Notes: a model not told the origin generated them from the letters alone. Counted from the stretch's first letter, positions 1-8,810 are shown. The stretch: 64,000 nucleotides of DNA from UBA1952 sp965246905 (GCA_965246905.1 CBDFFZ010000002.1:62001-126000), one strand, 5' to 3'. Numbers and translations are program-made.

Positions 1-262
1 TCCCGAGATCAGTAAGCTGCCAGTCAGGGTGTACGCCCCCGGCACCATGCACATATACTTTGCGGAAGTGATGCGAGATGTTGATATGCATGGTGCAGCA
101 CACTTCAAAAGTGCGGGTAAGCGCCTGCTCAAAATCGCTTTCTGTGTGATAGCCCAGCTCATCCATAAGCTCGCTGGCAAGGTGGCGCAGGGGCAGGCGT
201 AGATACGCGCGCAGTGCTTCTGCTTCTAAATAATCATCGAGGGGCTCCCATTTCTTAAGCAT
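1..262 (-). CDS. DinD/BRO-N-like protein, N-terminal part (runs off the left edge)
   Basis: The reading frame starts with ATG at 262, 4 bp after the stop of the J-protein gene, and stays open to base 2, so about 87 N-terminal residues are visible. The visible part (ELGYHTESDFEQALTR, then ISHHFRKVY, then DWQLTDLG) resembles in layout the N-terminal domain of DinD and phage BRO/KilA-type antirepressors, where a short DNA-binding fold is followed by 'D..LS..ACYL'. This is recognition by eye and the decisive part lies outside the window. The tight spacing suggests co-transcription with the upstream J-protein gene. It does not look like CbpM, the usual small partner of CbpA. Identity uncertain; a real coding frame is likely. 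Confidence 0.45.
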   Translation of the reverse strand, partial: MLKKWEPLDDYLEAEALRAYLRLPLRHLASELMDELGYHTESDFEQALTRTFEVCCTMHINISHHFRKVYVHGAGGVHPDWQLTDLG

Positions 263-266
263 GCCT

Positions 267-1196
267 TTACGCTGTTTTAAGGTTGGCTAACTGGGTGAAT
301 AATGCACGCTCCTCATCAGTAAGCTTTTTGGGCACTTCGAGCTGCACGCGGATGTAGGCATCGCCCTGTACTCCTTCTTTTCCGTACACGGGCATGCCCA
401 TGCCTTTGAGGCGAAAGGTCTTGCCGCTGTCTGTACCGGCGGGGATATTCATAGAGATGGTTTTATCCATCGTTCTTACGGGTGCCTTGCCTCCGAGCGT
501 TGCGGTGATAATATCCAGCGGCTGATCGAAGTAAAGGTCATCGCCGCGGCGCTCGATATGCGGGGTTTCGGCTACCTGGATAGTAAGCAGCAGATCGCCG
601 GGGTCACCGCCTTCCGGGCTTTGCGCACCTTTGCCTTTGAGGCGCAGGATTTGCCCATCTATAATGCCGGGCTTTATTTTAAGATTCAGCGATTGATTGT
701 TGAGCGAGATCTGTTTGGTGGCGCCGTGGTAAGCATCCTGCAAAGAAATTTCGAAAGAGGCCTGGTAATCCTGCCCGCGGAATGATTGCCTGCCGCGCCT
801 GCCACCGGGCGCTCTGCCATCGCCACTGAAGAACTGGCTGAAAAAATCTGAGAAATCAGTATCGCCAAATCCATCTTCGCCCTGAAAGCTGCCGCTGTAT
901 TGCCGGCCGCTGTTGGCCCACTGCGAGCGGTCGAAGCCTCCATTGCCAGGCTGGCTGCCTTGCTGCTGGTAGTATTTCCAGTTTTCGCCAAGTTCATCGT
1001 ACTTGGTGCGTTTTTCGGGGTCGCTCAGCACCTCATTGGCCTCATTGGCTTCCTTGAATTTTTCCTCTGCCTTTTTATCATCGGGGTTTTTATCGGGGTG
1101 ATATTTTATGGCCAGCTTACGGTAAGCCTTTTTTATATCTTCGGACGAAGCTTTTTTATCTATGCCCAGAATTTTGTAGTAATCCTTGTATTCCAT
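267..1196 (-). CDS. cbpA: CbpA/DnaJ-class J-domain co-chaperone
   Basis: 309 residues. The J-domain occupies about residues 5-70, with the HPD motif that stimulates DnaK ATPase at 33-35 (KYHPDKNP). A Gly/Phe/Ser-rich linker follows (about 75-140), then two beta-sandwich substrate-binding domains (about 148-300). The four CxxCxGxG zinc motifs of true DnaJ are absent, so this is a class II (CbpA/DnaJ2-like) protein. It acts in the cytoplasm with DnaK on unfolded clients; CbpA of E. coli also binds curved DNA. The gene downstream is only 4 bp away, suggesting an operon. The start follows the family pattern of a short lead into 'DYYKILG'. Confidence 0.93.
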   Translation of the reverse strand: MEYKDYYKILGIDKKASSEDIKKAYRKLAIKYHPDKNPDDKKAEEKFKEANEANEVLSDPEKRTKYDELGENWKYYQQQGSQPGNGGFDRSQWANSGRQYSGSFQGEDGFGDTDFSDFFSQFFSGDGRAPGGRRGRQSFRGQDYQASFEISLQDAYHGATKQISLNNQSLNLKIKPGIIDGQILRLKGKGAQSPEGGDPGDLLLTIQVAETPHIERRGDDLYFDQPLDIITATLGGKAPVRTMDKTISMNIPAGTDSGKTFRLKGMGMPVYGKEGVQGDAYIRVQLEVPKKLTDEERALFTQLANLKTA

Positions 1197-1335
1197 GATG
1201 GTGAAAAGGTAAGCGTATTACTGCATTTGCTTACCGGCATCAATTTCATGCCTCCGCAGGCAGTGCCAGCGCACCTGCATAGCGATCAATCAAATGAAAA
1301 ATTGATACATTTACAGGCATCTAAAATAAAAGATC

Positions 1336-2091
1336 ATGAAACCAGCCTTATTACCCTGCGCCCTTGTCCTGCTGCTTGGCTTCAGCATTAGCTCCTGCAA
1401 AAAAGATGATAATGGTGGCGGTACCTGCCGGCTTGCTACTGCACATATTAAAATACCTGGCGGCTATGATGCCACTACTAAGGTAACCTATGATACCACC
1501 GGAAGGATGGTTGGCAATATAGTAAGCGGCTCTGCAAGTAAGGTGAGCACCTTTACTTATAAAGGTGATACGATTCTTGTAAAGGAAACCAACGGCATCG
1601 CAATTACTGATTACAAAGTGATCCGCAATAGCAATGGCAATATAAAAGACCTCATTGGCTATGTTGTAAACAGTGGCGCTATTGGCTTCACCGTGCATTA
1701 TGATTACAATGGCAGCGGCAAAGTATTCAAACAAACCACTACCTATCCTCTGGGAGTACCAACAGAATACACAACAAATTACAATGCCGCCGGTGATGCT
1801 ACGGATGCCAAAAATCCGGTCTCCTCATCTACAGGCATTACCTACCAGTATTATACAGACCAGCCTTACCAGACTGGTGATGCAAAAGGGGTGAGTAATA
1901 TATTGACCTATGGCGCCAATGCGCTGACCAATACGCATATCCTGCGCTCCGAAACCTCACAGACGGCTACTGGCGGCACTTTAGTTACAACGTACAACTA
2001 TACCTACGGCGATGGTGGCCGCATTACGCATGCATCAGTGCTTATTGGCACCAGTGAAAGCACTTACGATTATACTTATGATTGCAAGTAG
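1336..2091 (+). CDS. Secreted lipoprotein with YD/RHS-like strand repeats, unknown function
   Basis: 251 residues. A hydrophobic signal ends in a lipobox with Cys at residue 21 (SISSCKKDD), so the mature protein should be lipid-anchored; Lys rather than an acidic export signal follows the Cys. The body has repeated beta-strand units of the kind 'TYDTTGRMVGN', 'FTYKGDTI', 'NSNGNIKDL', 'YDYNGSGKVF', 'NYTYGDGGRI', similar to the YD/RHS-like repeats of DUF4595-type Bacteroidota lipoproteins. There is no catalytic motif. It is a single gene, divergent from the J-protein gene with about 140 bp between them. Function unknown. Confidence 0.75.
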   Translation: MKPALLPCALVLLLGFSISSCKKDDNGGGTCRLATAHIKIPGGYDATTKVTYDTTGRMVGNIVSGSASKVSTFTYKGDTILVKETNGIAITDYKVIRNSNGNIKDLIGYVVNSGAIGFTVHYDYNGSGKVFKQTTTYPLGVPTEYTTNYNAAGDATDAKNPVSSSTGITYQYYTDQPYQTGDAKGVSNILTYGANALTNTHILRSETSQTATGGTLVTTYNYTYGDGGRITHASVLIGTSESTYDYTYDCK

Positions 2092-2151
2092 TGCGCTTTG
2101 CCGCTGCTTGTCGTTGCTTCTCTCTGCATTGAATCCTGCCCTATAAAAAGG

Positions 2152-2757
2152 TTATCTGCCAGCGTTGTGCCCGCTTTCATGCTCTTCCTTCAGCCTATGC
2201 TCGATGCGCTGGTCGGGCACCAGCCACATTATTGCCACAATGCCATAACATGCAAGCGCAATTGCAGGATTAATGAAGGCCAGGAGTATAGCTGCGGCAT
2301 AGACGATCACCGAAAGCCGGCCTTTCCAGTCCTTGCCTATAGCGAGCGCAAGTGTTGACCCTGCGCCATGCAGGTGTATGAGCCGCAGGGCCAATATGGT
2401 ATAAGCCACGCCATTCATCAGCAATATAAAACCGTAAATAGCTACCGGGATCGTGGTAAAATGATTTTCGCCCATCCAGCTGGTGGCAAAAGGTATGAGC
2501 GAGAGCCAAAATAGTAAGTGAGTATTCGCCCACAGTACCGATCCATCCACTTTGCTTACTGCATGTAGCATGTGGTGGTGGTTGTTCCAGTAAATGGCTA
2601 CATAGATAAAACTCAGCACATAGCTGCCGAATACCGGTAGCAACGGCTTCAGCACGGCCCAGGTATCGCCGTGCGGCACCTTGAGCTCCAGTACCATGAT
2701 GGTAATGATGATAGCAAGCACTCCATCGCTAAAGGCCTCGAGCCTGTTCTTGGTCAT
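2152..2757 (-). CDS. TMEM175-family (DUF1211) membrane protein, putative potassium channel
   Basis: 201 residues with about five to six hydrophobic helices. Helix 1 carries the family signature (R5, then FSDGV at residues 9-13, then ELKVP). In characterised bacterial TMEM175 proteins the FSD-bearing helix lines a potassium-selective pore in a tetramer. The length matches the bacterial single-repeat form. The C-terminus is charged and soluble (RIEHRLKEEHESGH). It stands alone, convergent with the lipoprotein gene. Channel activity is inferred from the family; the exact ion selectivity cannot be read from the sequence. Confidence 0.85.
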   Translation of the reverse strand: MTKNRLEAFSDGVLAIIITIMVLELKVPHGDTWAVLKPLLPVFGSYVLSFIYVAIYWNNHHHMLHAVSKVDGSVLWANTHLLFWLSLIPFATSWMGENHFTTIPVAIYGFILLMNGVAYTILALRLIHLHGAGSTLALAIGKDWKGRLSVIVYAAAILLAFINPAIALACYGIVAIMWLVPDQRIEHRLKEEHESGHNAGR

Positions 2758-3205
2758 AAGGGTGATTTTACGGGCTTAAATATAGGGCTAAGGCAATTTC
2801 CGGCAGGAAATTTTGGCAATAAGGGGCTTTTTGCCTGCGGCGATGATTCCCTTTGGCTGCTTTTAATGCTGGAAAGGCCTCCACTCCAGCGCATTGGCAG
2901 CATTGTAAAATGGCCTCCGGAGGGCCTCCACTCCTCCTATTTATCTGAATATGCGCTCCGGAGGCCCTCCACTCCCTATATTCAAAGTAAAGTGCCCGGT
3001 GGAGTGCCTCCACTGGTCATTTGCGTTAACAAATAAGGCTCCGGAGGCCCTCCACTGGTCATTTCAAAAATGGCCTATTCTACACACGGGTCACCGGCTT
3101 TTGCCTTTGGCGCGGTTTTGCTTGGTAGTTAAGCATAGGGTTGCATGCCCAGGTGGCTCCTTATCGCTTATCTTACCGCTGCAACCATTAATCCCAACCA
3201 TACTT
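2758..3205. repeat. Intergenic cluster of GC-rich palindromic repeats, about 42-bp period
   Basis: No convincing gene lies between the two neighbouring CDSs. Between 2877 and 3060 a unit close to CTCCGGAGGCCCTCCACT recurs with some decay at about 2877 (half unit), 2912, 2955, 2995 and 3038, a period of 41-43 bp, separated by AT-rich segments of about 20 bp. Each full unit is self-complementary (core CTCCGGAG / GGAGGCCCTCC) and can form a hairpin. The segments after the last two units share TCATTT. The remaining sequence has no recognised feature. Confidence 0.7.
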
Positions 3206-3829
3206 ATGATGAAGTTTATCTCCGCCGCAGGTCTTTGCCTGCTGCTCTCCGTTTCCGCTTTCGCGCAGGATGCGCATGAAGGCACCATACGCTATAAAAA
3301 AGAAGATCGTAGTGGCGTACTTGCCAATTACGATGTGCCACAAAGCATGACGGAAGATGCGCTGACCGACCGGTTAAAATCAATGAAGCTTGGCAAAAAA
3401 CATAAAGAAAGCGGCTTTTGGAAATATGAAGGGGTAAACTGGCCCGAGATTGCCCCAACAACGATTGATGTATATTTTCATGTGGACCGCGTTAAAGGCC
3501 GCACGGAGGTAAGCATGCTGGTATCGCCAGGCAATGGCAACTTTGTAACCTCAGCTACCGATCCTGCGATCATAAATAATATGAGTGCTTTCCTTAACCG
3601 TTTTGGCGCAGATGCGGTGGCCTGGCAGAACCGGCTTGCCCTCGAAGCGCAGCAAAAATCTGCCGATGAAGCCGCACGCGATCTTGCCCATGCCAACCGG
3701 GAAACGGACCGTGCCAATCGCCGCAGCAACAGGGCGGATAAGGAAAAGGCGGAAAAGCAGCAACAACTGGATGAAGAGCAGAAAAAGCTCGATGACCTGA
3801 AGAAGGCAGCGCAGCCTACAGGAAATTAA
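3206..3829 (+). CDS. Secreted protein with C-terminal coiled coil, unknown function
   Basis: The start is placed at the ATG-ATG pair at 3206/3209 because it gives a clean Sec signal peptide (MMKFISAAGLCLLLSVSAFAQ, cleavage likely after AFA); the open frame upstream runs through repeat sequence and is not protein-like. The 207-residue product has a globular N-terminal half and a highly charged C-terminal third (from about residue 145; rich in Ala, Asp, Arg, Lys and Glu) predicted to form a coiled coil (e.g. ADKEKAEKQQQLDEEQKKLD). No known domain recognised. Probably periplasmic. Single gene. Confidence 0.7.
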   Translation: MMKFISAAGLCLLLSVSAFAQDAHEGTIRYKKEDRSGVLANYDVPQSMTEDALTDRLKSMKLGKKHKESGFWKYEGVNWPEIAPTTIDVYFHVDRVKGRTEVSMLVSPGNGNFVTSATDPAIINNMSAFLNRFGADAVAWQNRLALEAQQKSADEAARDLAHANRETDRANRRSNRADKEKAEKQQQLDEEQKKLDDLKKAAQPTGN

Positions 3830-3862
3830 ATAGCTTACAAATTTCTTCCGGAGCGCTAACCG

Positions 3863-4117
3863 TTAGTCCCCGAAAATATTATCGATAGCTGCTGCGAGGA
3901 AGTGATCTTTATCCGTAATCGGCTCCTCACCTTCGTGCGTACCCAAACGGATCCTTACTTCATTATAGGAGTTCGACCAATCGGGATGATGCCCAAGCTT
4001 CTCGGCCGTAAGTGCAACCTTGGTCATAAAGGCAAAAGCATCTATAAAATTATTAAAGCGGAACACACGTACCAGCCGGTCTTCTTCTTCTTCCCACATA
4101 GCGGAATTTTTTTTCAA
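3863..4117 (-). CDS. Pterin-4-alpha-carbinolamine dehydratase
   Basis: 84 residues. It has the family signature: HHPDW at residues 43-47 with the catalytic His pair, followed by YNEVRIRLGTHE and a C-terminal T-KDHFLAAAID helix. The enzyme dehydrates 4a-hydroxytetrahydropterin formed by aromatic amino acid hydroxylases, so quinonoid dihydropterin can be recycled; a DCoH-like role in other contexts is possible. The length is slightly short of the usual 95-105 residues, with a brief N-terminus. A second in-frame Met (residue 7) is an alternative start. No hydroxylase gene is adjacent. Confidence 0.88.
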   Translation of the reverse strand: MKKNSAMWEEEEDRLVRVFRFNNFIDAFAFMTKVALTAEKLGHHPDWSNSYNEVRIRLGTHEGEEPITDKDHFLAAAIDNIFGD

Positions 4118-4331
4118 AGATGCAACATTTTAGTTTTTCCCTGTAGAGGATTAAGGGTTTCGCAGGTAATTGGTTTTGGAATAACATCCGGTCGATGTAA
4201 TCTGTAGCTTATATCTGCTAATGCCATATAAAAAATATAAAGCGATTTATAAAGATTATTAGGCATAAAAACTTTTTATTATTTTTTATAAGAAATCTTT
4301 CCTCATAATGGGGAATTACTACCTTTAAAGA

Positions 4332-4697
4332 ATGGTAGGGATAGATGATATTCTGGCACATATCGCGGAAGATATTCGTGCTTACAGTGGCAATGACCCG
4401 GAGGCTGCCATAGAAGAGTTTTTTACCGGTATTAGCTTCGATCTTCATCTTGCCATTACAACAGATATTGAAGCAACAGCGTTGGATTTTATGGAGCGTT
4501 ATGGAAAGGGCCATGCCTTTCATTTCCGCGTTGCCGATTATGAACACGGTAAGCTTCTTGCAGGCCAGCTTTACTGGATTATGCTGGGCTTCCGGCCGGA
4601 TATGGCCGCACATACAGGCGATCGTTTTATGCCAACGGACCGGCTATATTTATACGTGCACGTTACCAATCTGAACCCTTCTGTAAAGGAAGTTTAG
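4332..4697 (+). CDS. Hypothetical protein, 121 residues
   Basis: The frame has ordinary protein composition with an acidic N-terminus (MVGIDDILAHIAEDIRAYSG) and a region of alternating strands and helices (FDLHLAITTDIEATALDFMERYG; then FRVADYEHGKLLAGQLYWI). No signal peptide, membrane span or known motif. It is preceded by about 210 bp of AT-rich sequence that could hold a promoter. I do not recognise the family. Confidence 0.5.
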   Translation: MVGIDDILAHIAEDIRAYSGNDPEAAIEEFFTGISFDLHLAITTDIEATALDFMERYGKGHAFHFRVADYEHGKLLAGQLYWIMLGFRPDMAAHTGDRFMPTDRLYLYVHVTNLNPSVKEV

Positions 4698-4892
4698 TCC
4701 CCGGTAATATACATTTATTACGTACAAATTAATTTATCAGTCCTGGCTTTGTTTAAAATTTTTTTGTAATTGACAACTAATTGATTTATATTTACTAAAT
4801 CTCCTTTGCCCTTACTGCTAACTATTTAATTGTATATAGGGCGTATATCTGTACATTAATGCTGTGTTCATCTTTTTTAATCGACTTTTTCT

Positions 4893-5135
4893 ATGGAAAT
4901 ACGTATGAGTAACCTAAGCAGCGCCACTACCGAAAACGATGTGCGCAGCTTTTTCAAGGGCTACCAGGTAATGCTTACCAGTCAGATAAAAACCATTGCG
5001 GATATGCCCAAAACAGCTATAAGCACATACTGCTTCGTATGTATTGACAATCGGGCCGAGGCTGATAAAGCTATAAAAAAATTGAACGGCACACGCCTCC
5101 TCGATGCAACGATCCTATTGCAGGAAGGAAAATAA
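4893..5135 (+). CDS. RRM-type RNA-binding protein
   Basis: 80 residues forming one RNA recognition motif: RNP2-like strand IRMSNL at residues 3-8, helix 1 (TTENDVRSFFKGY), RNP1-like strand STYCFVCI at 44-51 with aromatic residues where RNA bases stack, and helix 2 (EADKAIKKLNGTRL) ending in a final strand. Small single-RRM proteins occur in cyanobacteria and Bacteroidota and bind RNA; regulatory targets are generally unknown. A long AT-rich 5' region (about 4700-4890) precedes it, compatible with an extended untranslated leader. The IS remnant begins 8 bp downstream. Confidence 0.8.
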   Translation: MEIRMSNLSSATTENDVRSFFKGYQVMLTSQIKTIADMPKTAISTYCFVCIDNRAEADKAIKKLNGTRLLDATILLQEGK

Positions 5136-5222
5136 AAAGCATGAGACCGTTGCAAAGGCGAAGCGCTTCATGATTAATTATCAGTCACTTAACCTATTGT
5201 CAGTCAGCAATTTTATGTTTTA

Positions 5223-6196
5223 TTGGTATCTTTAAGTGTGCAAAAAGAGAACCGCCAGCTCAGCTTTTCGACCATCGCCATTTCCAAACGGAAGATCAAG
5301 CGCGGGTTTTTCGATCAGATCGACAGCATCCTGGATTGGACTGCTATCGACACCGAGATCCGGAAGTATTACACCAGGGGGCCAGTGTCGCCCGTCGGCC
5401 TTCTTATCCGGGTCTGCTCCTTTTCAAAATGGCTTTGCTGCAGACCTGGTACGGACTCAGCGATTATGAAGTCGAGGATCGGATCAATGATTCCCTCAGC
5501 TTTATGCAGTTCGTTGGCCTTACTTTTGACGACGAGGTGCCGGATCATTCAGTACTCAGCCGGTTCCGCACAGCACTGACTCAGAAGGATGGCTACGAAG
5601 CATTGATGGCCCTGATCAACAGCCGGCTCGAAGCGCAGCACATTATCCTCGGGCGAACTTCGTCGGAAAGGTACAGTCACATGTAGATCGGGAGGCAGCC
5701 TGGGTCAAAAAGGCCGGGAAGCTGCATTATGGATATAAGAAACACGCGACCACTGACGAGCAGGGAATGGTGCTTGCGGTGATCTCTACTCCGGCCAACG
5801 GGCGTGACATTGTTCATCTGGAAGATATTGTGGCCAAGGCGAAGCTGCCTGCGAAAGCCCGCGTCCGGGCTGATAAAGGGTACAGCAGCGCCAGCAACAG
5901 AAATTATCTGAAGGGGCCAGGGCTTGAAGGACGGGATCATGCACAAGGCCGTTCGCAACAAGAAACTCACCGTCCATCAGCATCGGTTCAACAAACTGGT
6001 GAGCAGGATCAGGTACCGGGTCGAGCGCACCTTCGGCGGGATGAGGTGATGGTTCGGTGCGGGAACGACACGGTACCTGGGATTAGCGAAGACGCACACG
6101 CAGCACTTGATGGAGGCCGTAGCTTACAATTTATACCGGGCACCTGGCATTGTTGTGCTCGGTGAGCTCAATAATCGATCGAATGGCGGAAAATAA
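5223..6196 (+). pseudogene. IS5-family transposase pseudogene (multiple frameshifts)
   Basis: Pieces of one transposase lie in successive frames: an N-terminal part (KRKIKRGFFDQIDSILDW... up to IRKYYTRG, about 5380), a middle part (LFKMALLQTWYGLSDYEVED... LEAQHIIL, about 5400-5650), then a catalytic-core part (KKAGKLHYGYKKHATTDE; RADKGYSSASNRNY) and, after another shift near 5920, the C-terminal YRVERTFGGMR block. The second Asp (RADKG) and the Glu (VERTF) of the DDE triad can be seen, but the first Asp region seems deleted around 5650-5680. The gene cannot give a functional transposase without complementation. The terminal stop is at 6194-6196. Confidence 0.85.
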
Positions 6197-6197
6197 G

Positions 6198-6228
6198 CGT
6201 CCCGGATCGCCGGAAGCGATCCGGGACG
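6198..6228. terminator. Perfect 13-bp hairpin at the right end of the IS
   Basis: CGTCCCGGATCGC (6198-6210), loop CGGAA, GCGATCCGGGACG (6216-6228), directly after the transposase stop at 6196. There is no T-tract, so it may be a structural element of the IS that blocks read-through or ribosome access rather than a classic terminator. Confidence 0.55.
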
Positions 6229-6329
6229 ATCAGACTGATTCGAAGGAATCGCCCAGGCGGGCTGCCGGACCGCAAAAAAATCCGCCCCTCACGGCCCTGG
6301 TGAGTGAACGCACGTTTTACAACGGTCTC

Positions 6330-6583
6330 ATATTATAAGTTTAGCAACCAATACTACAACTTATTCTGAATTATTGAATTAATAACTCTAGTAGTCTGCA
6401 TCTACAATACATTTGCTATATTCCCTTTCCAAAACTCTCATCACCAAAACCCAAAAAACTAATTTTTCCCCTTATATTTGCTTAAGCGCCATCGGCGAAG
6501 GATGATCCCACCTATCCTTACCTGCCATACACATCCGTTGTAGCTGCGCACGATTTTTTTCTCTTTACTACTTTTAAAATACA
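6330..6583 (+). promoter_or_regulatory. AT-rich 5' region of the DUF4290-murA genes with Bacteroidota -7 boxes
   Basis: No gene here. Two matches to the Bacteroidota -7 box TAnnTTTG occur: TACATTTG at 6408-6415 and TATATTTG at 6473-6480. The second lies about 100 bp upstream of the DUF4290 start. No matching -33 TTTG was found at the right spacing for either, so the assignment is tentative. Confidence 0.35.
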
Positions 6584-7333
6584 ATGGAATATAATACCGT
6601 CCGCACGCGCATGCTCATGCCTGAGTATGGCCGCAATGTGCAAAGCATGGCAGAGTTTCTGCTGACCATAGAAGACCGCGAAAAGCGCCTTAAGAATGCC
6701 GAGGTGGTCATTGAATTAATGGGCATCTTAAACCCGCATCTCAAGCTCATCGAAGATTATAAGCACAAGCTCTGGGATCACCTGCACCAGATGACCGACT
6801 TCCGCCTTGATGTGGATTCGCCCTACCCAAAGCCTACTGCCGAGGAAGTGCATAAAAAGCCGCAGGTCATTCCTTATCCGCAGGTAAAAATTAAACATAA
6901 GCATTTGGGCCGCAACATTGAATCCGTGATTCAGAAAGGGCTGGAGGAAAAAGATGAGGAAAAAAAGCAAGGCTTTACGCAGCACGTAGGCTACTACATG
7001 AAGCTCGCTTATGGCAACTGGCATAAAGAGCCGGTGCATGATGATATGATTAAAAGTGAGCTGGCGCAGCTTACCAAAGGTGAGCTGCAGTATGAGCCGG
7101 GCGGCTTTAAAGTACACTTCGACCCGCGTGCACAGCAGCAAGGACAGCAAGGTGGCAACAAGAATTTCAAAGCCAAGAATGCCAAGATGAATAATAACCC
7201 CAACCGCAATTTCAATAACAGCGCAAGCGCCAACATATCCGGCGCAGGCACCAACAGCATACCCGGTAAAAGCAACAATTATAACAAGAACCGGAAGTAC
7301 GGCAATAACAAGAACAAAGGCGGACAGGGCTAA
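6584..7333 (+). CDS. DUF4290 domain protein with a basic, low-complexity tail
   Basis: 249 residues. The N-terminal ~180 residues match the Bacteroidota-specific DUF4290 family (MEYNTVRTRMLMPEYGRNVQ, with a helical region and 'PYPKPT...PQVIPYPQ'). From about residue 190 the protein turns into an Asn/Gln/Gly/Lys-rich tail (NNNPNRNFNN, NKNRKYGNNKNKGGQG), probably disordered and able to bind nucleic acid. In Bacteroidota this gene commonly precedes murA, as here (172 bp gap), so a link to cell-wall synthesis is likely, but no activity is known for the family. Confidence 0.85.
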   Translation: MEYNTVRTRMLMPEYGRNVQSMAEFLLTIEDREKRLKNAEVVIELMGILNPHLKLIEDYKHKLWDHLHQMTDFRLDVDSPYPKPTAEEVHKKPQVIPYPQVKIKHKHLGRNIESVIQKGLEEKDEEKKQGFTQHVGYYMKLAYGNWHKEPVHDDMIKSELAQLTKGELQYEPGGFKVHFDPRAQQQGQQGGNKNFKAKNAKMNNNPNRNFNNSASANISGAGTNSIPGKSNNYNKNRKYGNNKNKGGQG

Positions 7334-7381
7334 ATCTCATTCATACAGAGCCGGCTTCAGCCAATGACCGGATAGCCTTAA

Positions 7382-7401
7382 CCCCAGGCTTCAGCCCGGG
7401 G
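7382..7401. terminator. GC hairpin between DUF4290 and murA
   Basis: CCCCAGGCTTCAGCCCGGGG can fold as CCCC.GGCT-tc-AGCC.GGGG with mismatches. It belongs to a hairpin type ('GGCTTCAGCC' core) seen again at 18149-18169. No T-tract, so it may be a repeat element rather than a terminator. Confidence 0.35.
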
Positions 7402-7505
7402 AAAACAGCACCGGCAAATAACAGATTTTAATAGCAGAAGCCATCGGGAGAAATTCATTTTCTTTACGGTGGCTTCTTTTATAGAAGCAACACCTATCTA
7501 TACTA

Positions 7506-8810
7506 ATGAAAGCATTTGAAATACGCGGCGGCTGTAAGCTGAGCGGCAGCATCATCCCGCAGGGAGCAAAGAATGAAGCCCTGCAGGTGCTCTGCGCCTG
7601 CCTGCTCACTACCGAACCTATCGCTTATACCAACGTACCCGATATTATTGACGTAAACCTACTCATAGAGCTGTTGGGAGATATGGGCGTAGCCGTAAGC
7701 AGGCCTGCGGCAAATGCGGTAACGCTGATGGCTGCCAATGTGGACCCTGGCTATTTTACCGGCGCAGCTTTCCGGAAAAAATCCGGCAAGCTGCGTGGCG
7801 CGGTAATGGTGGCCGGCCCGATGCTGGCGCGCTATAATACGGCGCAGATACCGCAGCCGGGCGGGGATAAGATTGGCAGAAGGAGATTGGATACGCACAT
7901 CCGCGGCTTTGAAAAGCTCGGCGTGGCATTTGTGTATGATGACAGGCAGCATATCTTCCGGCTTACCTGCGATGGCCTGAAAGCTGCGGATATACTGATG
8001 GATGAGCCTTCCGTTACCGGCACGGCCAATATACTGATGGCGGCCGTGATGGCCAATGGCAAAACAACGATCTACAATGCCGCCTGCGAGCCTTATGTGC
8101 AGCAGCTTTGCCACCTCCTCAATGCCATGGGCGCCAGGATCACAGGTATCGGATCAAACCTTTTGACTATTGAAGGTGTATCAAAATTGCAGGGAGCAAA
8201 GCACAGTATGCTGCCCGATATGATCGAAGTAGGCTCCTTTATTGGCCTTGCGGCAATGACGGGTAGTGCGCTGACAGTTAAAGGCGCAGGTGTAGCACAT
8301 CTCGGTGTTATCCCTGATTCCTTCCGGCGCTTAGGCATCCAATTAGAAATTTCCGGCGATGATATTTATGTGCCGGCGCAGGATAGCTACGAGATTCAGA
8401 CTTTTATAGATGGCTCTATCCTTACGGTATATGACCACCCGTGGCCCGGCTTTACACCGGATCTGCTGAGCATTGTGCTGGTAGTGGCTACACAGGCACG
8501 GGGCAATGTGCTGGTGCACCAGAAGATGTTTGAGAGCCGCCTGTTCTTTGTAGATAAGCTGATAGAAATGGGTGCGCAGATCGTGCTTTGCGACCCGCAC
8601 CGTGCAGTAGTGATGGGACAGGACAGGCGTATGCCATTAAGAGGTATTTCTATGGTATCGCCAGATATTAGGGCTGGGGTGGCGCTGCTTATTGCGGCGC
8701 TTTCGGCACAAGGGAAAAGCACAATCCACAACATAGACCAGATAGACCGTGGCTACGAGCGTATAGACGAGCGGCTCAATGCGCTTGGCGCGGATATAAG
8801 GCGGGTGTAA
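7506..8810 (+). CDS. murA: UDP-N-acetylglucosamine 1-carboxyvinyltransferase (MurA)
   Basis: 434 residues, the full family length. MurA transfers enolpyruvate from PEP to UDP-GlcNAc, the first committed step of peptidoglycan synthesis, in the cytoplasm. Visible landmarks: substrate-binding K22-N23 in PQGAKNEAL, the catalytic loop PGGDKIG, and C-terminal SPDIRAG and IDRGYERIDERL. In the loop, residue 121 is Asp where E. coli has Cys115, the residue alkylated by fosfomycin. Asp at this position keeps activity in other MurA enzymes and gives fosfomycin resistance, so this enzyme is predicted to be insensitive. Confidence 0.96.
   Translation: MKAFEIRGGCKLSGSIIPQGAKNEALQVLCACLLTTEPIAYTNVPDIIDVNLLIELLGDMGVAVSRPAANAVTLMAANVDPGYFTGAAFRKKSGKLRGAVMVAGPMLARYNTAQIPQPGGDKIGRRRLDTHIRGFEKLGVAFVYDDRQHIFRLTCDGLKAADILMDEPSVTGTANILMAAVMANGKTTIYNAACEPYVQQLCHLLNAMGARITGIGSNLLTIEGVSKLQGAKHSMLPDMIEVGSFIGLAAMTGSALTVKGAGVAHLGVIPDSFRRLGIQLEISGDDIYVPAQDSYEIQTFIDGSILTVYDHPWPGFTPDLLSIVLVVATQARGNVLVHQKMFESRLFFVDKLIEMGAQIVLCDPHRAVVMGQDRRMPLRGISMVSPDIRAGVALLIAALSAQGKSTIHNIDQIDRGYERIDERLNALGADIRRV

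Larger units (their letters stand above)
5143..6329 (+). mobile_element. Degenerate IS5-family insertion sequence with terminal inverted repeats
   Basis: The ends match as inverted repeats: GAGACCGTTGCAAA at 5143-5156 and its complement (one mismatch, GAGACCGTTGTAAA read outward) at 6316-6329. The 1187-bp interval contains a broken IS5-type transposase and, near the right end, a perfect 13-bp hairpin. No target duplication longer than 2 bp is visible (flanks ...AGCAT and ATATT...), which fits an old insertion with eroded flanks. Confidence 0.82.

Noticed and set aside
2..262. CbpM as the gene after the CbpA-type protein
   Set aside because: The visible sequence does not have the MerR-like HTH of CbpM and instead resembles DinD/BRO N-terminal domains.
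2870..3062. Possible CRISPR array
   Set aside because: Units are degenerate, self-complementary and spacers too short and AT-rich; no cas genes nearby.
5143..6329. Active IS5 element
   Set aside because: At least three frameshifts and a missing first catalytic Asp region; no target duplication longer than 2 bp is visible.
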